A DNA stretch of 6,219 nucleotides from Methanomicrobium sp. (GTDB taxonomy: Archaea; Halobacteriota; Methanomicrobia; Methanomicrobiales; Methanomicrobiaceae), in NCBI GenBank assembly GCA_017553245.1, contig JAFZMT010000067.1, forward strand, positions 1-6,219, read 5' to 3'. How positions within the stretch are numbered: the first letter of the stretch is position 1; every line of letters starts with the position of its first letter. The notes under the pieces are model-generated. The model ran no database searches. It worked only from the letters and a program-made list of their open reading frames with translations, and was not told the origin of the DNA. Below are positions 4,893 to 6,219 of this stretch, in pieces. Both the position numbers and the translations under genes were made by a program.

Positions 4893-5047
4893 CTTCCGGT
4901 ATAACTTCCGGCATAGCTTACAGTATGGCTTTTGGAATAACTTTCGGTATAACTTTCAGTATAACTTTCAGTCTGACTTTCGTTCTGACTGCCTCTCCTG
5001 CTTCAGGTATGGCTTCGGGTCAGGGTTTCGGTCAGGGATGTCGGCAG
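4880..5047 (+). repeat. 12-bp minisatellite, about 14 units, consensus RCTTTCGGTATA
   Basis: Units begin every 12 bases from 4880 to 5036 with no insertion or deletion. Examples are GCTTCCGGTATA (4892), ACTTCCGGCATA (4904), ACTTTCGGTATA (4940), ACTTTCAGTATA (4952), ACTTTCAGTCTG (4964), GCTTCAGGTATG (5000) and GGTTTCGGTCAG (5024). The central units 4940-4975 are nearly identical and the flanks are more diverged. The first unit covers the last codons and TAG stop of the pilin-like gene. The array fills almost the whole 178-base gap before the OB-fold gene. Two of the three plus frames stay open through it. Several units contain TATA-like GGTATAAC. Confidence 0.92.
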
Positions 5048-5059
5048 GCGGGTAAAAAA

Positions 5060-5064
5060 GGGAG
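5060..5064 (+). promoter_or_regulatory. Ribosome binding site fixing the GTG start at 5071
   Basis: GGGAG at 5060-5064, within AAAAAAGGGAGA, lies 6 bases upstream of GTG 5071. It supports the GTG as the start of the OB-fold protein, which would otherwise have no early ATG before its membrane segment. Confidence 0.6.
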
Positions 5065-5070
5065 ATTTAC

Positions 5071-5493
5071 GTGATTCCGGAAAAAGAGGAGAGACTGGCA
5101 CTTCTGCTTATGTGTGCCGTGCTTATCGCGATTGCCGGCGCACACTTTGTCTTAAGCGCCGCCGATAAACACGATTTCGCGTCGCAATACACGAATACTT
5201 CGCAGGAGGGGGAACTTGTGCGGTATAACGGCACGGTTCTGTCGGTCTCCGCAACAAAGACGGGCGGTCATCTGATTATGGATGCGGGCAGGGTTGAGAT
5301 TTCGCCCAAAGATAAGCCCGTCGGAGTTACGGAGGTTGTTATATTCGTCAGCGGCGGCGCCGCCCTCAAAGCCGATATCGATAAAGGGGACAATGTCTCA
5401 GTCGTCGGAACGGTCTCGATATACAACGGCAGGCGCGAGATTTCCGTTGATAAACCCGCGGATATTGCGGTTTTCAAAAGCAGCGGCGATTAA
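5071..5493 (+). CDS. Membrane-anchored OB-fold protein
   Basis: This 140-residue protein begins at GTG with a good ribosome binding site. Residues 1-8 are charged (PEKEER), residues 9-30 form one hydrophobic helix, and the remainder is polar, so a single N-terminal anchor or uncleaved signal is likely, with the soluble part outside. Residues about 49-135 look like an OB-fold of the tRNA-anti/nucleic-acid-binding type: GELVRYNGTVLSVSATKTGGHLIMDAG, then a central strand VVIFVSG, then KGDNVSVVGTVSIYNGRREISVDK. The last part is the typical OB pattern of G-x-V followed by a strand and I-x-V. OB-folds can bind nucleic acid, sugars or metals; the exported location makes an intracellular nucleic-acid role doubtful. 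It may be cotranscribed with the pilin-like gene, but the minisatellite separates them. A T-rich stretch at 5534-5543 could terminate its transcript inside the convergent gene. Confidence 0.75.
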   Translation: MIPEKEERLALLLMCAVLIAIAGAHFVLSAADKHDFASQYTNTSQEGELVRYNGTVLSVSATKTGGHLIMDAGRVEISPKDKPVGVTEVVIFVSGGAALKADIDKGDNVSVVGTVSIYNGRREISVDKPADIAVFKSSGD

Positions 5494-5511
5494 AGATTCA
5501 CGATTAAAGAT
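5487..5511. repeat. 11-bp direct repeat containing the stop codons of two convergent genes
   Basis: CGATTAAAGAT occurs at 5487-5497 and 5501-5511, separated by TCA. The TAA of the OB-fold gene (5491-5493) lies in the first copy. The complement of the TTA at 5504-5506 in the second copy is the stop of the minus-strand acetyltransferase. Thus the same duplicated sequence ends both genes. Confidence 0.8.
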
Positions 5512-6178
5512 CGCGGACGTATAGATGAAACTGTTTTCCTTTTCTGCCGTCTTTGTAGTCGACGTCGGTCGATGAAATCCGCTTGTAGCCGTGTTTTTCA
5601 TAGTAATCCGTGTTGCAGTAGTCATCGGCACAGAGGAAATACCTGCCGCAGCCGTTACTGCGCAGATATTCTTTGAAATCGTTCATGAGCCGCGATCCGA
5701 TACCGATTCCGCCGACGTCGCCTCTTACCGCAAAGAGAATTACTTCGCCGCCGCAGTCTTTGGGGACTGACCGTGAGAGTATTGAGAATGCCCTCTGCGT
5801 ATCTTCCCTGTGCTCCAGATAAATCCGCCCGTATTTAGTCGTTTTAAGGAGAATGTCCGATATATGCTGCCGCAATGATATCGATACGCTTCGCACGGTC
5901 GGGCGGTTTTTACCGCAAAGGGAGCAGCTTCCCAGGAGATATCCGCAGGGAATGCCCGAGGGGAGCACTGCCGTGACCGCGTATGTGGAGTGATTGAGGT
6001 AGCTTAAGAGATAATCGCGGGAGATAAGCCCTTTAACCTTTGACAGCCCCGCGAAATTTTTGCCGTGCGTGACCCGGGTGTTGTTCTTAAGGATATTATC
6101 CAGCCAGAGGTCGTAGAGCAGATCTTCGAGATATTTCATGTCGCTTCTGCGAAACTTGCGGAATGTGACGGATTCCAA
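5504..6178 (-). CDS. GNAT-family N-acetyltransferase
   Basis: Read from TTG 6178 this is 224 residues. The C-terminal half has the GNAT acetyl-CoA site: EVILFAVRGD (145-154) on the strand, followed by the pyrophosphate loop GGIGIGSRLM (156-165), then a strand YFLCADDYCN (180-189) and the motif B region DYYEKHGYKRI (191-201). The N-terminus starts like a GNAT domain (SVTFRKFRRSDMKYLEDLL). The middle (about 85-140) is longer than in a minimal GNAT and has a CSLCGK pair of cysteines at 85 and 88 with unknown meaning. The acceptor substrate cannot be predicted. The start is uncertain: no ribosome binding site is near the TTG, and the frame stays open to the right edge of the window (6219), so the protein may begin further upstream. 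It converges on the OB-fold gene with a 10-base gap and is not part of that operon. Confidence 0.85.
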   Translation of the reverse strand: MESVTFRKFRRSDMKYLEDLLYDLWLDNILKNNTRVTHGKNFAGLSKVKGLISRDYLLSYLNHSTYAVTAVLPSGIPCGYLLGSCSLCGKNRPTVRSVSISLRQHISDILLKTTKYGRIYLEHREDTQRAFSILSRSVPKDCGGEVILFAVRGDVGGIGIGSRLMNDFKEYLRSNGCGRYFLCADDYCNTDYYEKHGYKRISSTDVDYKDGRKGKQFHLYVRDL

Positions 6179-6219
6179 AGATACCGGCGATATTGCGGAT
6201 TCTGCGGATAATGTTGACA

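Noticed and set aside
4792..5055. An 87-codon plus-strand gene overlapping the pilin-like gene
   Set aside because: Its first half is an Arg-rich out-of-frame reading of the pilin-like gene, and the rest is open only because of the 12-bp repeat. I keep it as a finding, not a gene.
4212..5055. A frameshift that once joined the pilin-like gene to the repeat tail
   Set aside because: The pilin-like protein has a plausible complete length and ending, and no family member with such a tail is known to me.

Overview
The window looks like chromosomal DNA from a methanogenic euryarchaeon, most likely of the Methanomicrobiales. The exact genus is not decided by what I can see. The main evidence is a full-length methenyl-tetrahydromethanopterin cyclohydrolase (Mch), an archaeal Orc1/Cdc6 initiator, a class III (archaellin/pilin-type) signal sequence, an archaeal lipoprotein, and TATA boxes placed about 26 bases upstream of start codons that lack a Shine-Dalgarno site (leaderless style).

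Layout, left to right. Positions 1-427 (minus strand) hold the N-terminal part of a DUF368 membrane protein that continues past the left edge. Positions 428-754 are an AT-rich divergent intergenic region next to orc1/cdc6. It holds a degenerate array of about 16-17 bp repeats (491-621) and a perfect 17-bp tandem duplication (695-728), so it is a good candidate for a replication origin or initiator-binding region. Then come orc1/cdc6 (755-1879) and mch (1975-2922, followed by a hairpin/T-run terminator). A short regulatory gap contains a 12-bp-periodic repeat and a well-placed TATA box. Next is a probable surface module: a double-cupin lipoprotein (3103-4215) overlapping by ATGA an archaellin/type IV pilin-like protein (4212-4892). 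A 12-bp minisatellite of about 14 units (4880-5047) follows, and then a membrane-anchored OB-fold protein (5071-5493). A GNAT acetyltransferase (5504-6178 or beyond, minus strand) converges on it with a 10-base gap.

How the parts relate. Orc1/Cdc6 and the repeats upstream of it probably act together in replication initiation or autoregulation. Mch is central methanogenesis and appears to be its own transcription unit. The lipoprotein, the pilin-like protein and perhaps the OB-fold protein all carry export or membrane signals and seem to form an envelope-facing cluster of unknown function. A recurring oddity is exact 12-bp periodicity at three separate places (1-31, 3001-3048, 4880-5047), plus shorter duplications at gene ends (1875-1896, 5487-5511). 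This suggests replication slippage is common here. I see no RNA genes, CRISPR array or insertion sequence. The most unusual signals are the iteron-like array before cdc6 and the 12-bp minisatellite that runs out of the pilin-like gene.
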